64,000 nucleotides of DNA from Io17-Chloro-G2 sp965226825 (GCA_965226825.1 CBDDED010000002.1:540116-604115), one strand, 5' to 3'. Counted from the first letter of the stretch, positions 38,001 through 47,512 are shown. Numbers and translations are program-made. Notes: generated from the letters alone by a model not told the origin.

Positions 38001-41000
38001 CCGCGCCGAGCCGAAACGGAATGCGGTGGTCAACGCCCCTGATATAAAGGCGGTAGTGGTCAGCGTTGAAACGGCCCCTGAGGGTGAGACCAGCTCAACG
38101 GTCAGGTCCCGGAAGTGAGGGTGGTTGAAGTGGGCGTCGACCTCCACAAACTCTACGAACCCCACAAACGGGTCGATGGTCAGGCTGGTGGTTACGGTGG
38201 TGGGCGTTCCGGACGACGGCAGGTCGGGGATACGCAGGTTGATGAAGCTTGACTCAGAGGTAAATTCCCTCAAGTCGCGGACGTTGGTCCAACCCGGAGC
38301 CAGGTCCACGGCCGCCTTGGCGTCCACCATGCCGAAGCCGTACTCGTGGTTGAAGTTGTAGCGGTCCGTGGTTGACCCATATCTGAAAGCACCTTCCTCC
38401 CATCCGGTGTTGCCCGGGTCGTTCTTGCGGGCGGAGGCCGCCAGGATGAGCTTGACGTCCCGCCAGGTCAGTGCGTTGTTGGCCTCCCGGATCAGTGCGA
38501 CCACCCCTGAGACTATGGGAGTGGCGGCGCTGGTGCCTCCAAAGCTGCCCCTGTACCGGTTCCCGTTGTCAGTCGTCGCTATCCTGGGCTGGCCGTCCCT
38601 ACCGCTGCTGGACGGCCCGCAAACCCAGAGGTTTGCGCCTGCTTCCGAGTAGTCGCTGCGTATGTCGTCGTGGCCGACGGCGCAGATAGCAGTGACGGCA
38701 TAGTAGTTCGCTAACTCGTCCAGGGTGGAGTAGTCGTCGTCGTCTCCTCCGTTGCCGGCAGCCCACGCGTAGAAAACGCCTTTCCCGCCGTATCCGGTGG
38801 TGACGCCGTCCTTGACCGCCGCTTCCCAAAGTTCAGTAGCAGGCTCCGGGTGGCCGAAATCCCCAGGACCCCAGCTGTTGTTGGATATGGCCGTGGTCGC
38901 CGCGTTGCGAGACATGGCGTTCGCTTCGTTGGCGTCGGATTGTTCCACCAGATAGTTGTATCCGTAAATCTTGGCCTCGGGGGCTACGCCGCGCATTCCC
39001 AGGTTGTTGTCTTTGGCCGCGATGAGGCCGGCCACGGCGGTGCCGTGGTCCTCGAAGGGGTGGTAGATGTCAGTCAAGTCCGGGTCATAGTTGTGATTGA
39101 AGGAGGTGAGGACGTTGTCAGTCAAGTCCTCATGCTGGTAGTGCATGCCGTCGTCCACCACCGCCACGTTGATGCCGGAGCCCGTGTATGTGGGCCACAC
39201 CTCCTCGACGCGTATGTCATGCCCACCACTGTTGCGAAACTGGTCGTCGTTGTTCAGGTGCCACTGGCAGCCGTAGAAAGGGTCGTTGATGCCGCTGCTG
39301 GTCGTGATGCCGGAACACCGGTTTACGAAATAGGTGTAGCTCCCCTCCGCAATAGCCCTGACGGTGTAACGTCCCGTGTCCGTGGCTTCCTTGCCCGTCA
39401 CCTTCAGGTAGTAGGTGCCCGCGTCCAGTTTGCCCTGGAAGAAGAATTTGTCGTCAAAGTGGACCGAATTGACCGGAGCCGCTACGTCGTTTTCATCGGT
39501 CAGAGCGGCGATGATGTTGGTGACTTCGCTCGCTCCTCCGATGATCACGTAAGTGGTCTCTTCAAGGGTCAGGCTGAAGTAGTCCTCGTCGCCGGCCGGG
39601 TCTATGTTTCCGCCCGCCGTACCGCCGAGGGTCAGCGGTTGAGCGTCGGCGACGGCGCTTTCCGGCTCGGTGATGGCCGCGGCGTACACCGAATACGGCC
39701 CATCGGACCTTTCGGCGAAGGAACTTACCTTCACATAGTAGGTCCCCGCTTGGAGACTTTCCCGAATGAGAAAATTCCTTCTCCCTCCAGGGAGATAGCC
39801 GTCGTCGTTGGAGGCTATCACCGTGCCGTTACTCCTTTGCAGCTGACCAACGGTGTCAGGGAACCCGGAGGCGCGAATGGCTACCTCCGAAGCCTGGGAT
39901 AGTTCCAACTTGAAGTAGTCCTGGTCGTCCTCCGGATCAATCGTGCCGCTGGCGAAGCCGTTGAGATTCAGAGTGGCAGCGTTGCTCCTGGACGTAGTGT
40001 CCGTAAACTCTCTGACTCGAAGGATATACGGTTCGTCGGTAGGTCCGTAGCCGGTTACCTTGATGTAGTACGTCCCGGACTGGAGTCTTAGCCACAGGAA
40101 GAAGTTCTCCGGGTTGGGCAGCACACCGCCTCTATCGCTGGTGTCGATGGACGTGCCGCCGCTGTCCAGCAGTTCACCCACGGTATCCAGGTCGCCTAAA
40201 GTATATATCCAGTAATCGGCTGTCCCAGACACGCTAAAGCTGAAGTAGTCTTCATCGTCGGTGGGGTCAATGGCTCCCCACACCCTGGCGCCTGCGGTAA
40301 CGCTTGTGGCGTCGGCGCGAGTGTCGCCGTGGTCCGAAGGAGTTGCGCCGGTTGTGGCCGACCAGGCGCCGTCAACGTCATCGACGTCCACCGCGCGCAC
40401 CTGCACGTCGTACTCCGTGCCGTTGGTCAGGCCGGTGACGGCGTAGGCCAGGCTGCCGCCGCCCTCTTCCCAGGCGTCCTCCTCCACCGTCCAGTTGGAG
40501 TCCACCATCTCGTCGGCGCTGGTCTCGATGTAGCGCACGTCGTAGGCGGCGACGCCGGTGGTGATGCCGGTGGGAGCGCTCCAGGAAACCCGCACGGCGC
40601 GGTCGTCCGCGCGAACGGAATCTATAGTGGGAGCAGGGAGCGCCGGCGTACCGGTCTTGGTGTCCGACCATGTCCCGTCGCCGTTGGAGTTGACCGCCCG
40701 TACCTGCACGTCGTACTCCGTGCCGTTGGTCAGGCCATTGACGCTGTACTCCAGAGCACCGGATGTCCAGGCGTTGTCCTCGACGGTCCATTTGGTGTCA
40801 TCTGTCTCATCCTCGCTGGTCTCAATTTGGCGCACGTCGTAGGCCGTAATGCCGGTTGCGCCGGCGGGAGCGGTCCAGGCCACGGTGAGTGTGGTATCGC
40901 CGGAAGTTACCGAGTCGATGGTAGGCGCGGCGGGAGGCGACTGCGCGCTGGCGTAGCCCAGGGCCAACACCAGGCAGAGCAGGGCGAGTCCCGCCGCCGA

Positions 41001-41054
41001 CAGCAGCAGCCTGGCAGGACTGGTCATCCTGGTCATCCTGGTCATCCTGGTCAT
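35070..41054 (-). CDS. secreted subtilisin-like (S8) protease with FnIII, PPC, P, Calx-beta and cadherin-like domains
   Basis: 1994 aa. The start lies in a 9-bp repeat (ATGACCAGG three times, MTRMTRMTR), followed by a signal peptide ending ALGYASAQS. Two FnIII domains (about 35-250) and three PPC-type domains (about 250-560) precede the S8 catalytic domain. Its Asp is in VVDDGMHYQHED (near 632), His in DHGTAVAG (near 671), Asn in SNNSWG and Ser in GTSAATP (near 840). Next come a proprotein-convertase P domain (about 960-1090), two FnIII, a Calx-beta, and cadherin-like repeats. An 18-Gly linker encoded by CCACCG-type repeats (35541-35595) and an EF-hand/dockerin-like end (DADNNEVIDLEEV) finish it. 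No I9-type propeptide lies between the signal and catalytic domains. Likely extracellular or surface-bound. Confidence 0.9.
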   Translation of the reverse strand: MTRMTRMTRMTSPARLLLSAAGLALLCLVLALGYASAQSPPAAPTIDSVTSGDTTLTVAWTAPAGATGITAYDVRQIETSEDETDDTKWTVEDNAWTSGALEYSVNGLTNGTEYDVQVRAVNSNGDGTWSDTKTGTPALPAPTIDSVRADDRAVRVSWSAPTGITTGVAAYDVRYIETSADEMVDSNWTVEEDAWEEGGGSLAYAVTGLTNGTEYDVQVRAVDVDDVDGAWSATTGATPSDHGDTRADATSVTAGARVWGAIDPTDDEDYFSFSVSGTADYWIYTLGDLDTVGELLDSGGTSIDTSDRGGVLPNPENFFLWLRLQSGTYYIKVTGYGPTDEPYILRVREFTDTTSRSNAATLNLNGFASGTIDPEDDQDYFKLELSQASEVAIRASGFPDTVGQLQRSNGTVIASNDDGYLPGGRRNFLIRESLQAGTYYVKVSSFAERSDGPYSVYAAAITEPESAVADAQPLTLGGTAGGNIDPAGDEDYFSLTLEETTYVIIGGASEVTNIIAALTDENDVAAPVNSVHFDDKFFFQGKLDAGTYYLKVTGKEATDTGRYTVRAIAEGSYTYFVNRCSGITTSSGINDPFYGCQWHLNNDDQFRNSGGHDIRVEEVWPTYTGSGINVAVVDDGMHYQHEDLTDNVLTSFNHNYDPDLTDIYHPFEDHGTAVAGLIAAKDNNLGMRGVAPEAKIYGYNYLVEQSDANEANAMSRNAATTAISNNSWGPGDFGHPEPATELWEAAVKDGVTTGYGGKGVFYAWAAGNGGDDDDYSTLDELANYYAVTAICAVGHDDIRSDYSEAGANLWVCGPSSSGRDGQPRIATTDNGNRYRGSFGGTSAATPIVSGVVALIREANNALTWRDVKLILAASARKNDPGNTGWEEGAFRYGSTTDRYNFNHEYGFGMVDAKAAVDLAPGWTNVRDLREFTSESSFINLRIPDLPSSGTPTTVTTSLTIDPFVGFVEFVEVDAHFNHPHFRDLTVELVSPSGAVSTLTTTAFISGALTTAFRFGSARHLGEDPAGEWTLRIKDTLRRDSGTLASWGLTIYGHGSIPGAPDINTVTPGGGTLEIEWKEPTDTGETAITSYDLRYIREDATDKSDDEWALETGVGTPSNRSYTITELTGGVKYEFQLRAHNDSGHGPWSQAAGEEPTTVAPSASTIASVTRGDRTLAVVWTAPADTGGGGITAYDVRHIETSEDETVESNWTVRDNAWRSGGLRYTVTGLTNATEYDVQVRAVNSAGDGAWSGTVTGTPLPDDIPITLEWEEASLDVAEDAGSAVLKAVFTTTLDAPPEADFTFDVVLTTTDRGATQDDDYTAPPSSATFVASDFSQTDVNGQQRYQATRDFTAAIMDDDLDERDEDFRVRLAYATPGLPHLRGGPATATVTIQDNDPPDVSGMVAINYAENASGRVARYTATNLENATIIWSLAGNDADDFSISSTGRSTGSLTFETRPDFENPTDRYAPYNEYHVTVEASDGIATGVLPVTVNVDDANEAPEFPPTETGDRSVAENLPAGASVGAPVAAEDEDNDMLTYSLSGGGASPFEVDTTSGQLLTGVSLNHEARNSYSLTVSARDSKDTAGNPDTRTDDTIRVTITVTDENDDGEVTLSPAQPRVAARLSANLNDPDGNISGERWEWESSQDQTNWNPIGGANSNSYTPVDSDVGSFLRATVFYTDPYGSDQAEAESTNAVRVAATNRSPAFTDGASTTRSVPENTAAGAGIGDPITASDPNGDRLTYFLGGTDAASFGIVASSGQLQTSAALNYEAKNSYAVTVSVRDGKDPEGNPDSRTDDSISVTINVTDVNETPPRTARSGGGGGGGGGGGGGGGGGGSIVPSRPPAFITGARTPITITGNLPSGANAGRPVSAADATNYGLNYSLGGPDAAFFTIDQSTGQIRVAPGTTLDYRERRNTYTVDVTARNIFGATATTRVTITVTSAVLGSLGSGYDADNNEVIDLEEVLPAIADYFNDRISLEDLLEVIRLYFSS

Positions 41055-41133
41055 GGGATAGATGACTCTGAAGAACCGTTAGCCTTCACGGGAACAGCGG
41101 GTCACGACACCCTGGGGTATTCACAGGCAGCAA

Positions 41134-41982
41134 TCACTTCGGGGTGACTTCTCTTCCCCAGTTGGGACTGGAGATTTCCACGCCGTCCTGCACTGCCAGG
41201 GCGTTGGCGAGGTCCAGCGAGGGGAACCCTGGTCCAGTTTCAACGAAGAAGCCGTTGGCGAGGTAGTCCAACTCCGACACGCGGCCCATCTTGATCCCGT
41301 TGTCGGAGAAAAAGGCGTTCGTTTCCGCCTGGCTCCATTCAGAGCTGAGCACCAGCAGAACGCCGCCGGGGAGGGTCATCAGCGCACCGGACTCTGAGCG
41401 AAAGACGGGCAGGGTATCACTCTTCGATTGCCCATCGGCGCTCCTGACAACGTTGGTTCCACCATCGTCGGCTGAAACGACGTCACGGGGCAGTCCGCCG
41501 GAGTCTTTCTCGACCACCAGGTCTGTCTGAAGTTTCACCGTCATTGCCCTGTCGCCGTCCTGCCAGGTGTAGGGGTCACCCTGGACAGGGCCGGTGGCGC
41601 CGGGGCCGCCCTTCCGGGGGGGATCCGGATCAACATCCCCTATGGGTTCCTCCTTCCCGGACGTACCGAAAGGGTCCACGGGTACGAATTCAATCCCGTC
41701 GCCGGCAGACGACGCGGGAGCCGGTGTTGGCACGGAGTCATCCATCAGAGGAGTGGATACGGCGGCTGTGGGCTTCAGGAGTGGCGAGGTGGTTTCCGTG
41801 GGCACTGCAACAAGGCGTCGCTCGGCTTGCGGCCCGTCCTCAACCCTCAGGAGTGGCGACGTGGTCTCCGAGTGCGTTGCTGCGGGTTGGTCCGCCGGTG
41901 CAGGCGATCCGCATGCGGCCAGGACCGTCGTCACGCTTGATACCAGGGCAGCTATGGCCAGCAAGACAACGAGCTTTCTCAT
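41134..41982 (-). CDS. lipoprotein with subtilase-propeptide-like C-terminus
   Basis: 282 aa from ATG 41982 (GGAG 5 nt upstream), with signal peptide and lipobox TVLAAC. A Thr/Pro-rich linker follows, and a C-terminal domain with VLSSEWSQAETNAFFSDNG, then DYLANGFFVET and GVEISSPNW. Subtilase I9-type propeptides typically end in the same pattern (a helix, a strand, then sPN(W/Y) just before the cleavage site). The adjacent downstream S8 protease lacks such a segment, so this protein may be its foldase or inhibitor in trans. That link is inference. The 79-bp gap and same strand suggest an operon. Confidence 0.75.
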   Translation of the reverse strand: MRKLVVLLAIAALVSSVTTVLAACGSPAPADQPAATHSETTSPLLRVEDGPQAERRLVAVPTETTSPLLKPTAAVSTPLMDDSVPTPAPASSAGDGIEFVPVDPFGTSGKEEPIGDVDPDPPRKGGPGATGPVQGDPYTWQDGDRAMTVKLQTDLVVEKDSGGLPRDVVSADDGGTNVVRSADGQSKSDTLPVFRSESGALMTLPGGVLLVLSSEWSQAETNAFFSDNGIKMGRVSELDYLANGFFVETGPGFPSLDLANALAVQDGVEISSPNWGREVTPK

Positions 41983-42373
41983 TTCACTCCACCCCAATGG
42001 CCCTAAATTATATTCGGTGTAACGGCCGTCGAATAGCCATTGGGCGCGGATTCCGGCCAATTCGCCGTCGGAGTACCTGGGGCGCACGGCAAGCGTAAGG
42101 CCGAATCCACCGGTGGACACTGATAGACGGCGTGAGGACAGCGGAAAGGGGGTGAGGGAGTTACAAGCGCGATGATCCGGGCTCGAATTCGGGTAGACGG
42201 GAAGTTGAGGACGATCTGCGGCGCTTTTGGGGGCGCCGCTGGCGGCCTGCAGAGGCTGTGGTGAGAGAGATGGCGGGATAGGACACGGCAAGAGGCGCTC
42301 GCGGACCGGACTGGCGCGAGTTTGCGGGGACGTTCAATTGGCCGGATGGCGGGTCAGTGGCAGACGGGCGCCA
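41983..42373. other. intergenic region with repeat remnant and IS end
   Basis: Near 42055-42090 is a minus-strand segment encoding VRPRYSDGELAGIRAQ, matching the motif in the dispersed leader repeats. The remainder runs into the end of the IS1380 remnant. No gene seen. Confidence 0.45.
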
Positions 42374-43756
42374 TCAGGCTCGGAGTGGAATGGCTCGCAG
42401 TCGGGCCAAGGCGCGACTGACCTTCTCCTCCCATGGCCAACCCTTGGGAAGATGGAGGGTGAGGCGGCGTGCGGAGCGGGTGAGCCGTCCGGCCAGGGCG
42501 AAGAACCGCCGCCGGAGGGTCTTGGTGGTCACCACCTGCTCGCCCAGACCGATGCGCGCTGTCCAGCGGGCGATGGTTGTGGGCCATCACCTGTATCGCG
42601 AGCCAGGCGGCGTTGGCGGCGAAGCGGCCCGAGGGGAGATGGTTGAGCCCGACGCCGTACTTGAGGTCTCGGATGGCATTCTCGATCTCGGCGTGGCGGC
42701 GGTGGTCAGCCTCCAGTTCGAGCATCTCCCCGTCCCGGTCGGTGATGAAGGCGTGATAGCTGTAGGTGGCGAAGAGGGCCAACTGGGAACCGGGCGTTGG
42801 TCTCACCCGCCGCACGATGAGTCGCACCGGTGCGGCGTCCGGCTCACTCTGGAAGGGGGTATAGGTGGTCTCGGCCACAGCAGCGGCGCCTTCCATCCAG
42901 TAGGGGATGGGCCTCCAGTCATCTTCGGGTATCGCCTCCATCAGATGGCGCAGGCTTTTGCGCTGGCGGATGTTGATGGAGAAGCGGACATCCATCTCAC
43001 GACAGACGGCGACGAGAGCGTGGGCGTAGAACCCGCTGTCGGCCCGCACCGTGAGCTGCCCGCTGGCCCCGACGTAGCGCACCCGCCCCACCGTTTCACG
43101 CAGGAAGTGGGCGCCGCGGGCGGTGCTGGCGCGGCCCTCGCAGAGCCGGGACATCAACACGTCGCCGGTGCCGGCCCCAGTAGTTCAAGCCCGGGCCAGC
43201 AGTGGGTGATAGCCCCGCGCACCGGTGTAGCCGTGGTGGCGTGCCCCCTCCTTGGCCAGTCCATAGGTCTCGCAGATGGTCGAATCGAGGTCGATGGTCA
43301 GGGGCGAGTCGCCGGGTCCGGCACCGGCCTTCCCGGCGCGTGCCAGCAACTCGCGGCTCACCCGGTCCAGTTGGCGGACGTGGCCCCAACTGAAGCTGCG
43401 TAGGAAGGCGCCCAGGGTGGATGGCGCCTTGACCGTGCCGCCCAGGGTGCGGCCGTCCCCCCGGTGCGCAACGCATCGGCGTCGTCGATGCAGTCGCCGC
43501 CAGCCAGCGCAGACGCAACCAGGGTCATCACCTTGTCGCCCGTGTTCGCCCGGCCCGGCGCATTGCCCAGGTCGAGGCGCTGCTGGACGAGTTCGGGCAG
43601 GCCGAGGCGCAGGGCCAGGGTGGCCGGAAGGATCAGTCCAGCATTGGCCACCAGGCGGGTGTCGTCGAAGGCGATACGGATGCGGTCGGGGTGGTTGCGT
43701 GATAGCATCTGTTGGGTGTTCCTGTTTTGGGACCGGTTTTCTGTCTCGAAAACCAT
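42374..43756 (-). pseudogene. IS1380-family transposase, multiply disrupted
   Basis: Three frames together give a full-length IS1380 transposase: N-terminus with RIAFDDTRLVANAGLILPAT and TLVASALAGGDCIDDADAL; middle with LTIDLDSTICETYGLAKEGA (DDE Asp region) and LTVRADSGFYAHA; C-terminus with HRRHAEIENAIRDLKYG. A frameshift lies near 43450. An in-frame TGA with a small insertion is near 43187, and a one-base insertion near 42595. After that the reading frame for ARWTARIGLGEQVV continues to a stop at 42374-42376. Confidence 0.88.
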
Positions 43757-43879
43757 TATCCCAGAGGCACAGGAGCACTTTCTTGTCTCTTCAGGACCCC
43801 GCTACACGCCCTCCTTCGGTGGATCGGGGCTTAGCTATGGGTTGTGCATCGCTGTCTATAGTTTAAGCACGGGTGAGTA

Positions 43880-44413
43880 ATGGTTACCATTCGCCAGGCC
43901 ACAATAAGTGATTCAGCGGCAATAGCGCGAGTCCAGGTGGAAGGTTGGCGGAGCACGTACAGGGGAATAGTTCCAGACGGCTTCCTTGATGCTATTGGTA
44001 TCCAGGTTTGGACTGACCGACGGCCTGGGGAAATGGCGGATGCATCGCTCGGACTGCTCCCTCATGTCGCGGAAATCGAGGACGAGGTGGTGGGGTGGGC
44101 AATGGGAGGACCAAATCTTGAACCAAGCCTCCATTTTTCAGGCGAACTATATGCCATTTATTGGTTGCCGGAGCGCCGGCGTCAGGGAATTGGCCTCAAT
44201 CTTGTCAGAGCAACTGCGGCGGGTTTGATGGGTCTCGGCTTAGACTCGATGGTTGTTTGGGTGCTGGCAGAGAATCGGTCGGCGAGGCGGTTTTACGAGG
44301 CTCTGGGCGCCCGCTACGTGACCGAGCGGCACGTTCAAATTGGTGGTGCCTTCCTGCCTGAAGTAGCCTACGGATGGTCAGATATTGGGGCGCTTGTGGG
44401 GATGAGAATGTGA
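43880..44413 (+). CDS. GNAT-family N-acetyltransferase
   Basis: 177 aa. It opens with VTIRQATISDSAAIARVQ and contains the acetyl-CoA-binding segment YAIYWLPERRRQGIGLNLVR (motif A, R/Q-x-x-G-x-G) and VWVLAENRSARRFYEALGA (motif B). The fold and role as an acetyl-CoA-dependent acyltransferase are secure; the acceptor is unknown. Its stop lies at the apparent left end of an IS3-type remnant, so the C-terminus may have been trimmed slightly. Confidence 0.85.
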   Translation: MVTIRQATISDSAAIARVQVEGWRSTYRGIVPDGFLDAIGIQVWTDRRPGEMADASLGLLPHVAEIEDEVVGWAMGGPNLEPSLHFSGELYAIYWLPERRRQGIGLNLVRATAAGLMGLGLDSMVVWVLAENRSARRFYEALGARYVTERHVQIGGAFLPEVAYGWSDIGALVGMRM

Positions 44414-44492
44414 TCTGCTCCCCGGAACCTGTTCCAGTAGAAATGCGGGTTTTGTGGGATGATCTAAACCGGAAAGTTAGGAGGTTCGTCCC

Positions 44493-44741
44493 ATGAAGTG
44501 TTCCCGGTATTCCCCGGGGCAGGTGGCCTTCGGCCCGCGACAGGCGGAGGAAGGCACGCCGGTTGACGAGGTCTGCCGCAAGATTGGGATTAGCGAGCAG
44601 ACCTTCTACCGGTGGACGAAAAAGTTCCAGGGCGTGGGCATGGGCGTGGCCGAGGTGAGGCGCCTGCGGGTCCTCGAGGGGGAGAACCGCAGGCTGAAGC
44701 AGCTGGTGGCCGACCTCAGCCTGGACAAACAGACGCTGTAG
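44493..44741 (+). pseudogene. IS3-family OrfA remnant
   Basis: 82 codons: helix-turn-helix region VDEVCRKIGISEQTFYRW and leucine-zipper-like ENRRLKQLVADLSLDKQ. A TAG at 44739-44741 replaces the expected Gln codon before EVLQKK. An A7G slippery run follows at about 44752, the usual site of programmed frameshifting to OrfB. OrfB is gone, replaced by a hydrolase fragment. Confidence 0.82.
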
Positions 44742-44794
44742 GAGGTGCTGCAAAAAAAGCCCTGAAACCTGCCCAGCTGCGTCCCCGGGCCGAC

Positions 44795-45013
44795 TACCTC
44801 GAGGTGGAAGAGGAATCGCCCACCTCGACCCTGGATCAGCAACGGTTCATGGCCGAGCCGTTGCCGGACCGTCGGCTGGTGGTCTATTCTGGCTTGGGCC
44901 ACAGCATCGACGCTATCCACCCGGAGGGGTGCACCCAACAGGTACGGGAGTTTGTCGCTCCGCTGACCATTCAAGGAGGAAATTATGCCCTACTACATGT
45001 ATGTTGCCGTTAA
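44795..45013 (+). pseudogene. alpha/beta-hydrolase C-terminal fragment
   Basis: The frame reads TSTLDQQRFMAEPLPDRR then LVVYSGLGHSIDAIHPEG and QQVREFV, the usual C-terminal block with the catalytic His in GLGHS. Only the last 60-70 residues remain; the 5' part was lost at the IS3 junction. It overlaps the lactonase start. Confidence 0.6.
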
Positions 45014-46010
45014 CGAGGACAACAAGATTTCAGTCTTTAACGTGGACCCCGAAAGCGGAGGTCTCACGCACCGACACGACGTGGCTGCCCCCGGCGGGCC
45101 CTTCACCCTGGCGGTCAGTCCCGACCGCAGTCACCTGTACTGCGGCACCCGGGAAACACCTCAGTTGACCAGCTTCAGGATCGATCAGTCCGGCGGAGGC
45201 CTCACGCAGACGGGGACGGTGCCGCTGGACTCGTGGCCGGTCTACGTCAACACGGACCGGAGGGGCAGGTTCGTGCTGTCATCCTATTACCAGGGAGCAC
45301 GCGTGTCAGTGCACCCCATCGGGGACGACGGGTCGGTGGGAGGAGCCCCAGTCGTATCGCTGGAAACGGCGACCGGGGCTCACGCGATGCAGACCGACCC
45401 GACCAACAGCTACGCTTTCGTTCCTCACATCGCAGGAAACGGCCCCAACCAGATCTGGCAGTTCAAGTTCGACGAGAACACGGGCCAAATCACCCCCAAC
45501 TCTCCGGCGATAGTGGAACCGGAGGAATTCCTGGGGCCTCGTCACTTCTGCTTTCATCCTTCCCTGGATGTCCTCTACTTCTCCAACGAGCAGGGGTGCA
45601 GCGTGAGCGGCTACCGCCTCGACGCCGTGGCGGGAACGCTGTCGATCTTCCAGACCATTACCACTCTCCCCCCCGAAGGCTTTGCCGAGAGGAACACCTG
45701 CTCCCAGATTCAGATCACTGGAGCGGGCAGGTTTCTTTACGCGCCCAACCGGGGCCATGACAGCATCGCCTGTTACACGGTTGACACCAGCACCGGCGAA
45801 TTGGCCTCCAACGGCATCGTTGCTTCAGAGGCAAGACCCAACGCGCTGTGCCTTGGCCCCGGGGACCGGTACATCTACTCGGCCGGCCAGGATTCGGGCC
45901 AGATGGCCATATTCAGCGTCAATCCCGATTCCGGCTCGCTGACCTTGTCGGAGACAGTCCCATTGGGTAGCGGGCCGTGCTGGATATCTATCGTGGAGTT
46001 GCCGGGATAG
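44985..46010 (+). CDS. lactonase-family beta-propeller protein (6-phosphogluconolactonase YbhE type)
   Basis: 341 aa from ATG 44985, with AGGAGG 7 nt upstream. Repeated blade motifs: ISVFNVDPESGGLTHRHDV, PFTLAVSPDRSHLYC, GARVSVHPIGDDG, DSIACYTVDTSTGELA. The histidine-bearing segment PRHFCFHPS is characteristic of the seven-bladed lactonase family. No signal peptide, so cytoplasmic. The family includes 6-phosphogluconolactonase and 3-carboxymuconate cyclase-like enzymes; the substrate here cannot be chosen. IS21 sequence begins right after the stop. Confidence 0.88.
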   Translation: MPYYMYVAVNEDNKISVFNVDPESGGLTHRHDVAAPGGPFTLAVSPDRSHLYCGTRETPQLTSFRIDQSGGGLTQTGTVPLDSWPVYVNTDRRGRFVLSSYYQGARVSVHPIGDDGSVGGAPVVSLETATGAHAMQTDPTNSYAFVPHIAGNGPNQIWQFKFDENTGQITPNSPAIVEPEEFLGPRHFCFHPSLDVLYFSNEQGCSVSGYRLDAVAGTLSIFQTITTLPPEGFAERNTCSQIQITGAGRFLYAPNRGHDSIACYTVDTSTGELASNGIVASEARPNALCLGPGDRYIYSAGQDSGQMAIFSVNPDSGSLTLSETVPLGSGPCWISIVELPG

Positions 46011-46384
46011 GGCCGTCTCAGGTAAGTCAGCCGAGGAGCGTCTCCACTTGGAGAAGCTGCCTGGCCGGAATGCACAGGCGCCCTGTCTCCGGGAGGACCG
46101 GAAGGTGGCCAGGGACGGCTTGGTCAGCTGGGAGGGACCGCGCTACTGGGTCCACTGGGAGTGGGTGGGTCGCATCGTCCAGGTGGGACAGCGGTTGGGC
46201 ACGGTGGAGATCTGGGCGGGAGATGAGCTCATTGCGGTCCATCCCCAGGGCCAGTGGGCAGGACTTCCCAGGGGGGGATGGCCGGCCACGCCGGGAAGCG
46301 GTGGCAGTCCAGATTCCGGTGGGTGAGGCGGAGCTCCGCTCCCTGGACGTGTACGAACTGGCCGCCGTGGGAGGCGCCAGGTGA
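46011..46384 (+). pseudogene. istA: IS21 IstA C-terminal remnant
   Basis: About 110 C-terminal codons of IstA (RLHLEKLPGRN, RYWVHWEWVGRIVQVGQRL). They are shifted at a G7 run near 46268 and end in the other frame with RSLDVYELAAVGGAR, overlapping the istB start. The catalytic DDE part is missing. Confidence 0.75.
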
Positions 46385-47187
46385 TCGCCCTGGAACAGGC
46401 CCGTCAGCACCTGGAGACGCTGGGTCTCAAGCAAGCCGTGGAGATTCTGGACAACACCCTGGACGCCTCGGCCAACAAGCAACTGACCTACCCGGAGATG
46501 TTGGAACAAATGCTGGGGGCTGAGGTGGCGGCCCGTAGGGAACGCTACCTCTCCACCAGGACCAAGATGGCCCATCTGCCCTTCCAGCGGACACTGGACC
46601 AATCCGACTTTGCCTTCCAGCCTTCCATTGACGAGCGGCAGGTGAAGGAACTGGCCGCCCTGGCCTTCGTGGCAGAGGCCAGCAACGTTCGCCTGCTGGG
46701 ACCGCCCGGGGTGGGCAAGACTCACCTGGCAGTGGCATTGGCCAATAAGGCCATCGAGGACGGATATGGGTCCTACTTCGTCCGCGCCTACGACCTGATG
46801 GAGGACCTGCGCAAGGCCAGGGCGGAACACAACCTTGACCGGAGGATGCGCATCTACCTGGCGCCCAGGGTGCTGGTGGTGGATGAGTTCGGTATCTGGC
46901 CCTACGACCGGGACGCCGCCACCGCTTTCTTCACACTGGTCTCAGCCCGGCACGAACGGGGCTCCATAATCCTCACTTCCAACAAGGGCTTCGGAGAGTG
47001 GGGAGAACTCCTGGGGGACACGGTCATCGCCTCGGCAGTACTGGACCGACTGCTCCACCACAGCCACGTGTTGAACGTTCGGGGGGAAAGCTACCGGCTC
47101 AGGGAGAAGCGGCAAGCGGGATTGTTCCCTTCATTGCAACAACTAGGGGCGACGTCGGAGGAGGCTGGCGACAACCATCCCCGCTGA
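46381..47187 (+). CDS. istB: IS21 helper ATPase IstB
   Basis: 268 aa from GTG 46381, overlapping the IstA stop. AAA+ landmarks: Walker A GPPGVGKTHLAVAL, Walker B VLVVDEFG, sensor-1-like IILTSNKGFGEW, arginine region VLDRLLHHSHVLNVRGESYR. Normally it assists IstA in transposition; with IstA truncated it is an orphan. Sequence after it (GTGGCTCAATTTTAACTTG near 47230) resembles an IS21 right end. Confidence 0.92.
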   Translation: MIALEQARQHLETLGLKQAVEILDNTLDASANKQLTYPEMLEQMLGAEVAARRERYLSTRTKMAHLPFQRTLDQSDFAFQPSIDERQVKELAALAFVAEASNVRLLGPPGVGKTHLAVALANKAIEDGYGSYFVRAYDLMEDLRKARAEHNLDRRMRIYLAPRVLVVDEFGIWPYDRDAATAFFTLVSARHERGSIILTSNKGFGEWGELLGDTVIASAVLDRLLHHSHVLNVRGESYRLREKRQAGLFPSLQQLGATSEEAGDNHPR

Positions 47188-47272
47188 CGGGACCGCTGGC
47201 CATTTACTACTGACAAAGTCGCACAGCAATAGACAGGTGGCTCAATTTTAACTTGTAATTTTTGACGCATTT

Positions 47273-47512
47273 TTAGTCTGTAATTGACAACAGCCGGGCG
47301 ATCAGCGCGGCGTCGCTACTGGCCTTCTGCTCTTGCCCGTTGCTGAACACGCCGGCGGCTCCCGAGGTCAGGGCTTTCTTCCAAGCCTGAATCTGACTGG
47401 GGTGGACCTGGTACCTGGCCGCCAGTTGGGTCACCGTGTCCTCCCCCTTCACCGCTTCCAGGGCCACCTTGGCCTTGAAAGTCGGGTTGTGCATTCTCCC
47501 TTGTTTCGACAT
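47273..47512 (-). pseudogene. IS3-type OrfA (helix-turn-helix) remnant
   Basis: 79 codons: HNPTFKAKVALEAVKGEDTV then TQLAARYQVHPSQIQAWKKA, the N-terminal helix-turn-helix of IS3-type OrfA. The leucine-rich C-terminus and OrfB are absent, and the frame stops within the adjoining IS21-end sequence. Confidence 0.8.
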
